Assembly (NCBI GenBank): GCA_029262275.1
Contig: JAJCZS010000007.1
Location: 308,785-372,784 of the forward strand
DNA from: Deltaproteobacteria bacterium
Lineage (GTDB): Bacteria; Desulfobacterota_D; UBA1144; Nemesobacterales; UBA2774
Direction: 5' to 3'
DNA: 64,000 nucleotides
The translations under genes and the position numbers were made by a program. This document shows positions 27,253-35,528 of the stretch, piece after piece. Each line of letters begins with the position of its first letter. The first letter of the stretch is position 1. Under the pieces are notes generated by a model. The model worked only from the letters and a program-made list of their open reading frames with translations. It searched no databases and was not told the DNA's origin.

Positions 27253-28441
27253 CAGCTAGCTCTAGTTGGTCCAGAAAATCAGGGATAGCAGAGGTGACCC
27301 TGCTCCAGTTAGGAATTAGTGGGGATGCAAGAGGGTCTTCAAGAAACTTCTGGCTGGCAATTCTTATTCCCTGCACAAAAGTTTCAACAGCAAGTCCTTC
27401 TGCATGTCTATCAAAGAATAGACCATTAATAGAAGCATCATCGTTATACATTTTTATAGAATCCTGCGCAATTCGGAGATAAGTTACATAAAGTGTGTTG
27501 AACAGGCTTTCAGAGAACTGAACTCCTTCAGATGACAATACGGTAAATAGTGACGTAGATATGTCTGTGCACATTTTAAGAAGCCCGCTATCTGCATCAT
27601 GAGCGGACACATCCTGGTGCTTGTGTTCATAGTTGTCAGCCAAATCCACCTGGCAAATTCTTTTTAGGGAAACATTTCTATAAACTTCGGCTAACGAGCC
27701 TACTTCTAATCCCCAGTCTGCGGGGATACGGTTTATCCTTGCCAGATCAGCTTTCATAGAAAATTCTCCAGCAAGTGGATATCTAAAACTATCGAGATAG
27801 ACCAGAAAAGGCATATGGCCTACTATTTTTTTAAGCGCTCTTATTATAGGTGATATAAAAAGTCTTGTTACACGACCGTAAAGTCTGTCCGTTACACGTG
27901 GGTAATATCCTTTGCAAAATTCGTAATCCATATTGGGATTAGCAAGTGGGTAGCACAGTCTAGCAAGCAGTTCTCGGTTATATGTAAGAACATCGCAGTC
28001 ATGTAGAGCAATCACTTCACTTTGTTCTCTTGCAAGTACGTAACCATATGCAATCCAAGCCGCTCTTCCCTTTCCAGGATCGCCTACATCCAGACCGTTT
28101 TCTTTTAAGAGATTAAAAAGAGATTGAACTCTTTCTCCGTCATCCCATATTAGCTTGTAATTTTGAGGTAGGATTGAGAAATATTCCTGAGCATGTTTGA
28201 ATTCATCCTCATTTGCCCTTCCTATAGTAATAACTATTTCGTTTAAATACGTAACATCTTTTAGGTGATCTAATATATTCTTTAGAGCCACTCTCTGAAG
28301 CTCTGAATAGAGACAAGGGAGAACAAGTGCTATGGGACGGCTCGCTGAGAACTCGTTTAATTGTTCCTCAAGCTGCTCAACATTGTCCTTCTTTAGCCTA
28401 TGAAGTGTTGATATAGTTTCTGTTTGGTGAAAATCGCCCAT
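27233..28441 (-). CDS. gpgS: Glucosyl-3-phosphoglycerate synthase (GT81-like)
   Basis: Transfers glucose from a nucleotide sugar to 3-phosphoglycerate. The 402-residue GT-A enzyme has GKGRAAWIAYGYVLA, a D-x-D-like metal motif in ALHDCDVLTY, and the family blocks CYPLANPNMDYEFCKGYYPRV (partly quoted) and AGEFSMKADLARINRIPADWGLEVG with VDLADNYEHKHQ. These match the GpgS type from Persephonella and methanogens rather than GT55 MpgS. With the overlapping gpgP it forms a two-step route to glucosylglycerate, an osmolyte also linked to nitrogen limitation. Confidence 0.85.
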   Translation of the reverse strand: MGDFHQTETISTLHRLKKDNVEQLEEQLNEFSASRPIALVLPCLYSELQRVALKNILDHLKDVTYLNEIVITIGRANEDEFKHAQEYFSILPQNYKLIWDDGERVQSLFNLLKENGLDVGDPGKGRAAWIAYGYVLAREQSEVIALHDCDVLTYNRELLARLCYPLANPNMDYEFCKGYYPRVTDRLYGRVTRLFISPIIRALKKIVGHMPFLVYLDSFRYPLAGEFSMKADLARINRIPADWGLEVGSLAEVYRNVSLKRICQVDLADNYEHKHQDVSAHDADSGLLKMCTDISTSLFTVLSSEGVQFSESLFNTLYVTYLRIAQDSIKMYNDDASINGLFFDRHAEGLAVETFVQGIRIASQKFLEDPLASPLIPNWSRVTSAIPDFLDQLELAVEEDNA

Positions 28442-28486
28442 ATGTTAATCCCTCCCTACAATCTTATCATAAAGGTCTCTTAGCTA

Positions 28487-29074
28487 CTAATGTTTTAATA
28501 GGAACTTAACAATTATGAATCCTAATACTATGAGTATAAAGAAAAGTGTGAGCAATAGATTGAAATATTTATCGATAAAATTCCTTATTCTTTCCCCGAA
28601 GAAATAAATTAATCCAGCTTCCAGAAAAAATCTTGCAGATCTGCCTATTGCAGATGCGATTATCAGGTAAAGAAGATTTATATGAAATGCTCCGGCTGCT
28701 ACAGTGAAAACTTTGTAGGGTATGGGAGTAATTGCTGCACCTAGTATTGTAAGAAAAGCGTTTTCCTTATATAGAGCTCCTACATACTCAAAAGCTTCAA
28801 TGCTGAAGACATAGGTTAAAAAGAAATTGCTCAGAAGGTCCCACAGGGCCCATCCAATGAAATATCCGGCTATGCCTCCGAGTACTGACATGATAGAGCA
28901 TACGAATGCATACCAAAGTGCTTTTTTGGGTTTGCCTAACGATAGAGCCATCAAGAGTGGGTCTGGGGGTATAGGAAAAAAAGATGACTCCATAAAAGAA
29001 ATAATTGCTAAAGCAGGCACACCATATCTTGTCTCAGACCAACTAAGCACCCAATCATAGAGTTTTCTAAACAT
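28487..29074 (-). CDS. VTT/DedA-type (YqaA family) inner-membrane protein
   Basis: A 195-residue polytopic membrane protein with the VTT (SNARE-associated/DedA) core: YGVPALAIISFMESSFFPIPPDPLL (partly quoted) followed by GGIAGYFIGWALWD, the re-entrant GAAITPIPYKVFTVAAGAF loop and the GRSARFFLEAG block. The short form with these motifs is the YqaA branch. Members are scramblases or transporters involved in membrane lipid or undecaprenyl-phosphate handling. Its first 8 bases overlap the end of surE, so they are coupled. Confidence 0.85.
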   Translation of the reverse strand: MFRKLYDWVLSWSETRYGVPALAIISFMESSFFPIPPDPLLMALSLGKPKKALWYAFVCSIMSVLGGIAGYFIGWALWDLLSNFFLTYVFSIEAFEYVGALYKENAFLTILGAAITPIPYKVFTVAAGAFHINLLYLIIASAIGRSARFFLEAGLIYFFGERIRNFIDKYFNLLLTLFFILIVLGFIIVKFLLKH

Positions 29075-29834
29075 CGTTACTGTCCTTTATTAAATGAGAC
29101 CTTAGAGTCTCTAAGAAATCATGCTTAGTAAGATCCAGGGTTATCGGGGTGACCGAAATATATCCATCTCTTACTGCTACTATGTCCGATTTTTCAATAT
29201 GTACGTGTCCCAACTCATCGCCGCCAATCCAGTAGTATTTTTTCCCTCTGGGGTCTACTTTTTCCACAATAGGCTCATCGTAAAGACGCTTTCCCTGTTT
29301 AGTGATCATCATTCCCTTATGCTCGGTATGTGGGGTATTAGGAATATTTACATTGAGCAACGTGTCTATGGGCAACCCTCTTTCCAAAACATATTTTGCT
29401 ATTGATTCTGCGTGGAGTAGGGCATGGTCAAAATTGAAGTCCTTTCTTCCAACAAGCGAGATTGCGATTGAAGGCACGCCCAGCAATGTTCCTTCCATAG
29501 CTGCGCTTACCGTACCAGAATAGGTTATGTCATCTCCAAGGTTCTCCCCCTTGTTGATTCCAGAGACTACCAAATCAGGTTTCTTGTCTCGTAGGATTCC
29601 ATTTATTGCCAGATTGACACAGTCCGTAGGTGTTCCATCAACTGAGTACACATATTCTGAAACCTTATCCAATCTAAGGGGCCGGAATAAGCTAAGGGAG
29701 TGACTAACAGCGCTTTGGTCTCTATCGGGGGCTACAACATATACTTCGCCCAATTTCTTGAGAGTCTCATGAAGTTTGTGAATTCCCTCAGAGTTTATTC
29801 CGTCATCGTTTGAGATTAATATTCTTTTAGGCAT
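29067..29834 (-). CDS. surE: 5'/3'-nucleotidase SurE
   Basis: Metal-dependent nucleoside monophosphate phosphatase connected to stationary-phase survival. The 255-residue protein has the N-terminal metal motif ISNDDGINSEGI (D-D pair), APDRDQSAVSHSLSL, SGINKGENLGDDITYSGTVSAAMEG and DGYISVTPITLDLT, the complete SurE set. It overlaps the VTT membrane protein gene downstream by 8 bases, and a tRNA-Pro gene lies upstream. Confidence 0.97.
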   Translation of the reverse strand: MPKRILISNDDGINSEGIHKLHETLKKLGEVYVVAPDRDQSAVSHSLSLFRPLRLDKVSEYVYSVDGTPTDCVNLAINGILRDKKPDLVVSGINKGENLGDDITYSGTVSAAMEGTLLGVPSIAISLVGRKDFNFDHALLHAESIAKYVLERGLPIDTLLNVNIPNTPHTEHKGMMITKQGKRLYDEPIVEKVDPRGKKYYWIGGDELGHVHIEKSDIVAVRDGYISVTPITLDLTKHDFLETLRSHLIKDSNDV

Positions 29835-29916
29835 ATGCTCCTACATCGATAGAATGGATTATAATCAAGAAATACAAAATACATGATTAATACTCTAGTT
29901 AAAAGAAATATAAGAG

Positions 29917-29993
29917 TGGTCGGGGTGGCCGGACTTGAACCGGCGACCCCCGGTCCCCCAGACCGATGCGCTACCAGTCTGCGCCACACCCCG
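29917..29993 (-). tRNA. tRNA-Pro (anticodon GGG)
   Basis: Reverse-strand cloverleaf of 77 bases. The acceptor CGGGGTG pairs with CACCCCG, followed by discriminator A and an encoded CCA at 29919-29917. The anticodon loop CTGGGGG between the arms TCGGT and ACCGG gives GGG. The T arm contains GGTTCAAGTCC. Confidence 0.96.
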
Positions 29994-30041
29994 ACTATAT
30001 AGTTATACTAATTATAAATGGAAATTGGTAAATTGGGGAGA

Positions 30042-30386
30042 TTATCCGAGTTCTTGCTTTAAGGATTTAAGCTCAGCTAGTACTTCATGGAGAAGCACAT
30101 TAACTTTTGTGCTAACTCTTTTTTGGTTAGCTTCTTCTTTAAGCTTTTTCTTGGCGCCTGCTATAGTGAAGTTCTGTTCATACAGCATGTTCTTTATCTT
30201 GATCACTGTATGAATTGTATCCCTATCATACAAACGCTGCGACTTTCTTCTAATAGGATTTATCTCGTCAAACTCACTCTCCCAGTATCTAAGCACATAT
30301 GGCTTGATACCGGTGAAGTCGCTAACTTCCCCTATCCGAAAGTATATTTTATCAGGTAACTGAATCTCTGCTTGCTGCCCGTACAT
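30042..30386 (-). CDS. MerR-family transcriptional regulator
   Basis: A 114-residue protein with an N-terminal winged helix of the MerR type (FRIGEVSDFTGIKPYVLRYWESEF, partly quoted; then SQRLYDRDTIHTVIKIK) and a helical tail, but no ligand-binding domain or Cys cluster. Such short MerR proteins are common beside tRNA-Pro or ihf genes in deltaproteobacteria; the target is unknown. The ATG at 30386 is chosen over an upstream start at 30422 because it places the helix-turn-helix at the usual distance and has AGG about 9 bases upstream. Confidence 0.86.
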   Translation of the reverse strand: MYGQQAEIQLPDKIYFRIGEVSDFTGIKPYVLRYWESEFDEINPIRRKSQRLYDRDTIHTVIKIKNMLYEQNFTIAGAKKKLKEEANQKRVSTKVNVLLHEVLAELKSLKQELG

Positions 30387-30508
30387 ACTTTTAAACCTAG
30401 TCCAAATTAAATTAAAAGTCAAGTGTTTCTAAGAAAAATACATAATTATTGCCGGAGCTTATGGAGCATGTCTAAGTTTGAGAGGTTTAGGAATGTTGGC
30501 TAGTAATA

Positions 30509-31831
30509 TTAGGGATTAATGAAGCTAGATATATTATCTAAAGCCGTCTTCGCTATCAGCTTCCTCTTCTCAGCTTTTCGCATTTTACCTTCTACCGCAG
30601 GGAAGAGGCCAAAATTGATATTCATTGGCTGAAAGTTTTTAGCTTCAGCGTCGGTTATGTATTTAATGAGTGAGCCAAGCGCGGTTTCCCTTGGGGGCGT
30701 TATAAGCGGCTCGCTGCGTACAACTTTTGCTGCATTTATACCTGAGATGATGCCCATGGCTGCAGATTCAACATAGCCTTCTACGCCCAGTATCTGACCT
30801 GCAAAAAACAGCAAGTCATTATTCTTAAACTGAAGAGTAGGGCGCATTAGTTCCGGCGAGTTTATATATGTATTTCTGTGCATGCTCCCGTATCTCATAA
30901 ATTCGGCATTCTCAAGTCCGGGTATTTTTCTGAACACTCTTCGTTGCTCAGGATATTTAAGCTTAGTTTGAAACCCAACTATGTTATACATTGAGGCTTC
31001 TTTGTTTTCACATCTTAGCTGAACTACTGCATAAGGCATTCTACCATCTCTTGGATCAATGAGTCCTACGGGTCTCGCGGGGCCAAATCTGAGTGTATCC
31101 TTTCCTCTCTCAGCTATTACTTCTACAGGCAGACAACTCTCAAAATAAATCCCTTTTTCAAAATCCCGTGTTTCTATTTTCTCTGATGAAAGAAGCTCCT
31201 CGATGAACTCGTAGTACTGCTCACGATTAAGAGGGCAATTTAGGTAATCACCTTCTTCCTCTACACCGTTTTCATATCTCGATGCCTTGTATACAATCTC
31301 GTAGTCTATGCTCTCAGCATCGATGATGGGAGATATCGAGTCATAGAAATATAGGTGGTCTGAGTCAGATAGCTGCTTAATGCTCTCTGAAAGTGATTCC
31401 GAAGTAAGAGGGCCGCTTGCAATAATTAGAGGGGATTCCAAGTCCTGTGGTATCTCTTTAAATTCTTCCCTAACTAAGTTTATGAGCGGATTACTTTCTA
31501 TTTTATCTGTTAAATACTCTGCAAATTTGGTGCGGTCTACAGCAAGTGCTTTACCCGCGGGGACACGGTTGTTATCGGCGGCTTCAATGATTAGTGAGCC
31601 CATCTGTCTCATCTCTTCTTTAAGAATTCCACTTGCGTTCTCTAATGAGTCAGACTTAAGAGAGTTACTACATACAAGTTCTGCAAGGTCGTTTGAGTTA
31701 TGTGCAGGGGAGGTCTTTTCAGGACGCATCTCGATTAGTTTGACCTCTATTCCAAGCTTAGATATCTGGTGAGCTGCTTCACATCCGGCAAGTCCACCGC
31801 CTACTACCGTTACAATCTTTTTATTAGACAT
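30509..31831 (-). CDS. trmFO: Methylenetetrahydrofolate--tRNA-(uracil-5-)-methyltransferase TrmFO
   Basis: Makes m5U54 in the tRNA T loop using methylene-THF and FADH2, in lineages lacking the SAM-dependent TrmA. The 440-residue flavoprotein begins VVGGGLAGCEAAHQISKLG (dinucleotide-binding fold) and includes IEMRPEKTSPAHNSNDLAELVCSNS (partly quoted), LVCSNSLKSDSLENASG with the catalytic-region Cys, and GQILGVEGYVESAAMG. Length and motifs are normal. It heads a reverse-strand group whose other members (DUF151, miaB) lie upstream. Confidence 0.97.
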   Translation of the reverse strand: MSNKKIVTVVGGGLAGCEAAHQISKLGIEVKLIEMRPEKTSPAHNSNDLAELVCSNSLKSDSLENASGILKEEMRQMGSLIIEAADNNRVPAGKALAVDRTKFAEYLTDKIESNPLINLVREEFKEIPQDLESPLIIASGPLTSESLSESIKQLSDSDHLYFYDSISPIIDAESIDYEIVYKASRYENGVEEEGDYLNCPLNREQYYEFIEELLSSEKIETRDFEKGIYFESCLPVEVIAERGKDTLRFGPARPVGLIDPRDGRMPYAVVQLRCENKEASMYNIVGFQTKLKYPEQRRVFRKIPGLENAEFMRYGSMHRNTYINSPELMRPTLQFKNNDLLFFAGQILGVEGYVESAAMGIISGINAAKVVRSEPLITPPRETALGSLIKYITDAEAKNFQPMNINFGLFPAVEGKMRKAEKRKLIAKTALDNISSFINP

Positions 31832-31930
31832 GGCGGATATTCTACCTGAATAAAACTTCTTTAAACTGGCAGGAAAAAATTTGGGAGTTTAGAAGTATAT
31901 AGAAAAATTGGTTGGAGAAATTATACAGAT

Positions 31931-32404
31931 TTACATCTTGTATTTGCCGAAGTCTCCCTCGGGTAGGTCGTCTAAAAGTTTGTTAAGTTTTTGCTTGTCT
32001 TCATCTATATCTATACTTTTAGATTTTTCAATAACCTCTTCATTTACAAAAATGGGGGAGTCGCACCTGAGTGCAATCGCTATTGCATCACTTGGTCGTG
32101 CATCAAGTATGTATTCCTCAGCCTCTCTCTTTAAGTGCATGCTCGCGTAAAAAGTATCGTCTCTTAGGTCTGTTACCTCAATTTTAGAGACAAGAAACCC
32201 AAGTTTCTCAATCAAGTTCTTAACCAGATCATGAGTAATAGGCCTTATGCGTGGTGTTTTCTCAAGCTCCATGGCAATAGAGCTTGCTTCCATAAACCCT
32301 ATCCATATAGGGAGCGTTTTTTCGTTTGTTGAATCTTTTAAGATTACAATTGGAGTATTGGTAAAGGGGTCAAGAGCTATTCCGGACACTTTCATCTGTA
32401 ACAT
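31931..32404 (-). CDS. Bifunctional nuclease family protein (DUF151)
   Basis: A 157-residue protein of the DUF151/BFN group: MKVSGIALDPFTNTPIVILKD, LPIWIGFMEASSIAMELE, RPITHDLVKNLIEKLG, then DARPSDAIAIALR with the conserved acidic residues and an acidic C-terminal UVR-like tail. Some members show DNase and RNase activity in vitro; the cellular role is uncertain. It is frequently next to miaB in deltaproteobacteria-like genomes, and here its start lies 19 bases downstream of the miaB stop, so they are probably cotranscribed. Confidence 0.9.
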   Translation of the reverse strand: MLQMKVSGIALDPFTNTPIVILKDSTNEKTLPIWIGFMEASSIAMELEKTPRIRPITHDLVKNLIEKLGFLVSKIEVTDLRDDTFYASMHLKREAEEYILDARPSDAIAIALRCDSPIFVNEEVIEKSKSIDIDEDKQKLNKLLDDLPEGDFGKYKM

Positions 32405-32423
32405 ATGCAGCCTCCTATTTGAA

Positions 32424-33731
32424 TTATACCACCAATTCTCCTCTAAGAGAGTTTAAAAGACCTTCCTTAACTTCTACCTCTACAGTTTTTCCCACAAGGT
32501 CCTTAGGCCCCTTGAAGTTTAAAATCCTATTATGATCCGTTCTTCCTGATAAAAATTCCGGATCGTTGCGGCTTTCACCTTCAACTAAAACTTTTTCAAT
32601 TTTACCTACTCTGCTTTGATTCTTTGTTTCAGTTATTTCTTTTTGATATGCCTGAAGCTCAGACAGCCTGGCGCTTGCAACTTGAGGGTCAACTATGTCT
32701 TCACCTGAATACTCAGCTGCAACTGTTCCTGGACGAGGGGAGAATTTAAAAGAATAAGAGCTTTCAAATTCCATCTCTCTCATAAGTGACATAGTCTCTT
32801 GGAAATCTTGATCTGTTTCTCCAGGGAAGCCAATGATAATATCGGTCGATATTGTAATATCAGGAATAGCGTCCTTTAACCTATTTATCGTATCAACATA
32901 CCACTGCCTGGTATATGTCCTCTTCATCATGCTGAGCACTTTGTCTGATCCCGATTGAACCGGAAGGTGAAGGTGGTGACATACTTGTGGTACATCTTTC
33001 ATGGCATCAATCATTTTTTTTGTTATGTCCCTTGGGTAAGAGGTCGTAAAGCGTATTCTATCTAGGTTTTCTATTTCTCCTGCTGCCCTTATTAAGTCAC
33101 CGAATTTATGCCCGTCTTTTTTCCAGGAATTTACAGTCTGCCCAATGAAAGATATTTCCCTAACACCTTTACTGACCAGATTGTTAGTTTCTCTAAGAAT
33201 ATCATTTAGATCTCTATTTACTTCGTCGCCTCTTACTGTAGGAACTATGCAGTAGGTGCACCTCTTGTTGCATCCCTGCTGAACTGATACGAACGCAGTC
33301 ACTTTCCCTTCTTTGTGATATGGCTCGATTTCAAATAGCTCTTCTATATCATATGAGGTTTCGACAGTTCTTCTTTTTTCACTTTCAATTCTGGCAATAA
33401 TATCAGGGAGTTTTGGGATTGCCCTTGGCCCTAGCACGAAGTCCAGATGGGGTATCTTTTTTAGGAGTTTGTCACCATAGAGCTGCGCTACACAGCCTGA
33501 AATTCCAACTATTACGTTTGGATCATTGGCTTTTCTTGACTTAAATTTCCCTAAACTACTAAAGGCCTTCTGATCTGCCTTATCTCTGATTGCGCATGTA
33601 TTAACTATAATAATATCGGCACTCTTAGGGTCGTCAGTAGGTTCTGCGTCAAGCGCGTTTTTGATTCTGTCAGTATCGTATTCATTCATCTGACAGCCAT
33701 ATGTTTCTATATATAGTTTTTTGGTGCCCAT
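32424..33731 (-). CDS. miaB: tRNA-2-methylthio-N6-dimethylallyladenosine synthase MiaB
   Basis: Radical-SAM methylthiotransferase acting on i6A37 of tRNAs. The 435-residue protein has the UPF0004 domain with its three cluster cysteines (TYGCQMNEYD, NTCAIRDKA, SGCVAQ), the radical-SAM motif CNKRCTYC, and a C-terminal TRAM domain (VEGESRNDPEFLSGRTDHNR). All six cluster cysteines are present. It is divergent from the MFS transporter at 33917. Confidence 0.97.
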   Translation of the reverse strand: MGTKKLYIETYGCQMNEYDTDRIKNALDAEPTDDPKSADIIIVNTCAIRDKADQKAFSSLGKFKSRKANDPNVIVGISGCVAQLYGDKLLKKIPHLDFVLGPRAIPKLPDIIARIESEKRRTVETSYDIEELFEIEPYHKEGKVTAFVSVQQGCNKRCTYCIVPTVRGDEVNRDLNDILRETNNLVSKGVREISFIGQTVNSWKKDGHKFGDLIRAAGEIENLDRIRFTTSYPRDITKKMIDAMKDVPQVCHHLHLPVQSGSDKVLSMMKRTYTRQWYVDTINRLKDAIPDITISTDIIIGFPGETDQDFQETMSLMREMEFESSYSFKFSPRPGTVAAEYSGEDIVDPQVASARLSELQAYQKEITETKNQSRVGKIEKVLVEGESRNDPEFLSGRTDHNRILNFKGPKDLVGKTVEVEVKEGLLNSLRGELVV

Positions 33732-33848
33732 CGCACTTACAATTTAACGCTGTCCCCTCTCTAAGTCAAGAAAACGATTTGGTGAAAAAAAGCGCCTGAC
33801 ACTGTAAGATTAAGCTGTTAATAAAGGACTTATTGATGTTTTATGGGA

Positions 33849-33877
33849 TTGACACGGCTTAAGGAATTTAGTAGGAT
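33849..33877 (+). promoter_or_regulatory. Sigma-70 type promoter for the MFS transporter
   Basis: A perfect -35 box TTGACA (33849-33854) is followed after exactly 17 bases by TAGGAT (33872-33877; four of six consensus positions). Transcription would begin near 33884 and give a short leader of about 33 bases containing the ribosome site CGGAGGA. Confidence 0.65.
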
Positions 33878-33916
33878 GGAAAACACACGTATCACAAATG
33901 TCTCGGAGGATAGGAT

Positions 33917-35242
33917 ATGAGTAACAGCACTTCAAGTAAAGGTCTATTTGGCTGGGTTAAGGAGATTAACTCGGAGCAGTGGAAAGCTTTTTACGCAGCA
34001 TTAATAGGATGGACGCTTGATGCAATGGACCTGCTGTTATTTGCTTTTGCTGTGGGTTCCATTGGCAAAGTATTCAATCTTTCAGAAGCCTGGGTTGGCG
34101 CTTTATTTTCTGTGACTCTCTTTTCCTCTGCATTTGGCGGAGCCGCTTTTGGTATTATTTCGGACTACATTGGTAGAGTAAGAGCCCTTACTTATAGCAT
34201 CTTGTTGTATTCCTTGTTTACAGGATTAAGTGCTTTCTCTCCAAACATAGCATTTTTACTGGTTTGCCGAGTGTTTTTAGGTTTTGGCATGGGCGGTGAG
34301 TGGGCGTCAGGTGAAGTTCTGGTTGCCGAGAAATGGCCCAACGAACATAGAGGTAAAGTGATAGGTATGGTACAAAGCGGCTGGGGAATAGGATATATTC
34401 TTGCTGCCATTCTAGCTACTTTAGTTATTCCTACTTTCCAAGAGGGTGTTACCTACACGATTCCAATTTTAGGCATTACAATGGACGGGCTTGATTTGGG
34501 GTGGAGGGTTCTTTTCCTTATTGGTGTATTGCCTGCATTTTTGGTTTTCTATATCAGGAGAAACATCGATGAGCCCGAGGTGTGGAAAAAAAACAAGGTT
34601 GTTAGGGATGAAGTTAAGTTAAGCGGTAAAGCTCAGTCCTTTACGCTAAAACAGATATTTGAACCTGATCTTCTAAGATATACAATCACAGCGACTCTTC
34701 TAACTAGCTTGTGTATGATCGCATATTGGGGGCTTTATTTCTGGCTTCCGCAATTTCTGGCAAGTGAGAAGGGTGTAGGGCTTGATACAAAAGGTTATAT
34801 TTGGATTATTCCCATTAATCTTGGGGCTTTTATTGGATGTAATACCTTTGGATTTATTAGTGATAGGATTGGAAGGAGACCTGTATTTGTAGCTTATCTT
34901 CTAATCATGGCTATCCTGGTTTGGTTCTTCGGTCATGCAACCACTCTTAAAGAAGTTTTAATTTTAGGACCGTTTATAGGCTTCTTCGGAACAGGTTTTT
35001 ATTCAGGCTTTGGCGCTATCTTCTCAGAGATTTTCCCAACGAGAGCTAGAGGGACTGCTCAGGGGTTCTGCTACAATGTAGGGCGTGGTGTATCAGCTAT
35101 CGCACCCCCTATGATTGGCTATATAGTGAGCCTTCATGGTTTCTCAACGGGGCTGGCAACCGTTTCTATTTTTGCGGTTGCAGCGGCAGTAGTAGTGATG
35201 ACTTTGCCTGAAACCAAGGGTAAAGCCCTGGATATCGATTAG
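33917..35242 (+). CDS. MFS transporter (metabolite:H+ symporter type)
   Basis: A 441-residue protein with 12 predicted membrane segments. The MFS signature [13 protein letters not shown] lies between helices 2 and 3, and its second-half counterpart DRIGRRPVFVAYL between helices 8 and 9. GMGGEWASGEVLVAEKWP and WLPQFLASEKGVGL resemble the sialate/aromatic acid/sugar-acid symporters (NanT, ShiA or benzoate type). The substrate is likely a small organic anion but cannot be named. GGAGGA lies 8 bases before the ATG; a good promoter is at 33849 and a terminator at 35327. Confidence 0.9.
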   Translation: MSNSTSSKGLFGWVKEINSEQWKAFYAALIGWTLDAMDLLLFAFAVGSIGKVFNLSEAWVGALFSVTLFSSAFGGAAFGIISDYIGRVRALTYSILLYSLFTGLSAFSPNIAFLLVCRVFLGFGMGGEWASGEVLVAEKWPNEHRGKVIGMVQSGWGIGYILAAILATLVIPTFQEGVTYTIPILGITMDGLDLGWRVLFLIGVLPAFLVFYIRRNIDEPEVWKKNKVVRDEVKLSGKAQSFTLKQIFEPDLLRYTITATLLTSLCMIAYWGLYFWLPQFLASEKGVGLDTKGYIWIIPINLGAFIGCNTFGFISDRIGRRPVFVAYLLIMAILVWFFGHATTLKEVLILGPFIGFFGTGFYSGFGAIFSEIFPTRARGTAQGFCYNVGRGVSAIAPPMIGYIVSLHGFSTGLATVSIFAVAAAVVVMTLPETKGKALDID

Positions 35243-35326
35243 CTAATTAGTTTGGGAATAGCCTTTTCTAGTTTCCATGCTTATATCTTCTTTATATTGG
35301 CAAACTTAATGCATCAAAATCGAACT

Positions 35327-35360
35327 AATGTGCTTAATTCCTAAGCACATTTCCTTTTTG
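35327..35360 (+). terminator. Rho-independent terminator after the MFS gene
   Basis: AATGTGCTTA (35327-35336) pairs perfectly with TAAGCACATT (35342-35351) around a five-base loop, followed by TCCTTTTTG. It separates the MFS gene from the independently regulated amt gene. Confidence 0.8.
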
Positions 35361-35455
35361 TTTAAACCCTCTCCTGTGCGACAAATCTACTTATCTTTTT
35401 GAAATTCTTTGTGTTAACAGCAAGTTACAGCTATTCGTTTATCTCTACTCCAACT

Positions 35456-35472
35456 TGGCATAGCTCTTGCAT
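35456..35472 (+). promoter_or_regulatory. Sigma-54 (RpoN) promoter for the ammonium transporter
   Basis: TTGGCATAGCTCTTGCATTT contains the invariant GG (35457-35458) and GC (35469-35470) of -24/-12 promoters with exactly 10 bases between. It matches TGGCAC-N5-TTGCA at all but one position. Transcription would start near 35482, just before the coding region. This implies control by an NtrC-like activator under nitrogen limitation. Confidence 0.8.
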
Positions 35473-35528
35473 TTTATTGATTGAAAAATCTATTTTTATA
35501 TAGACCTGGCCAAAGGAGGAGTGCAGAG

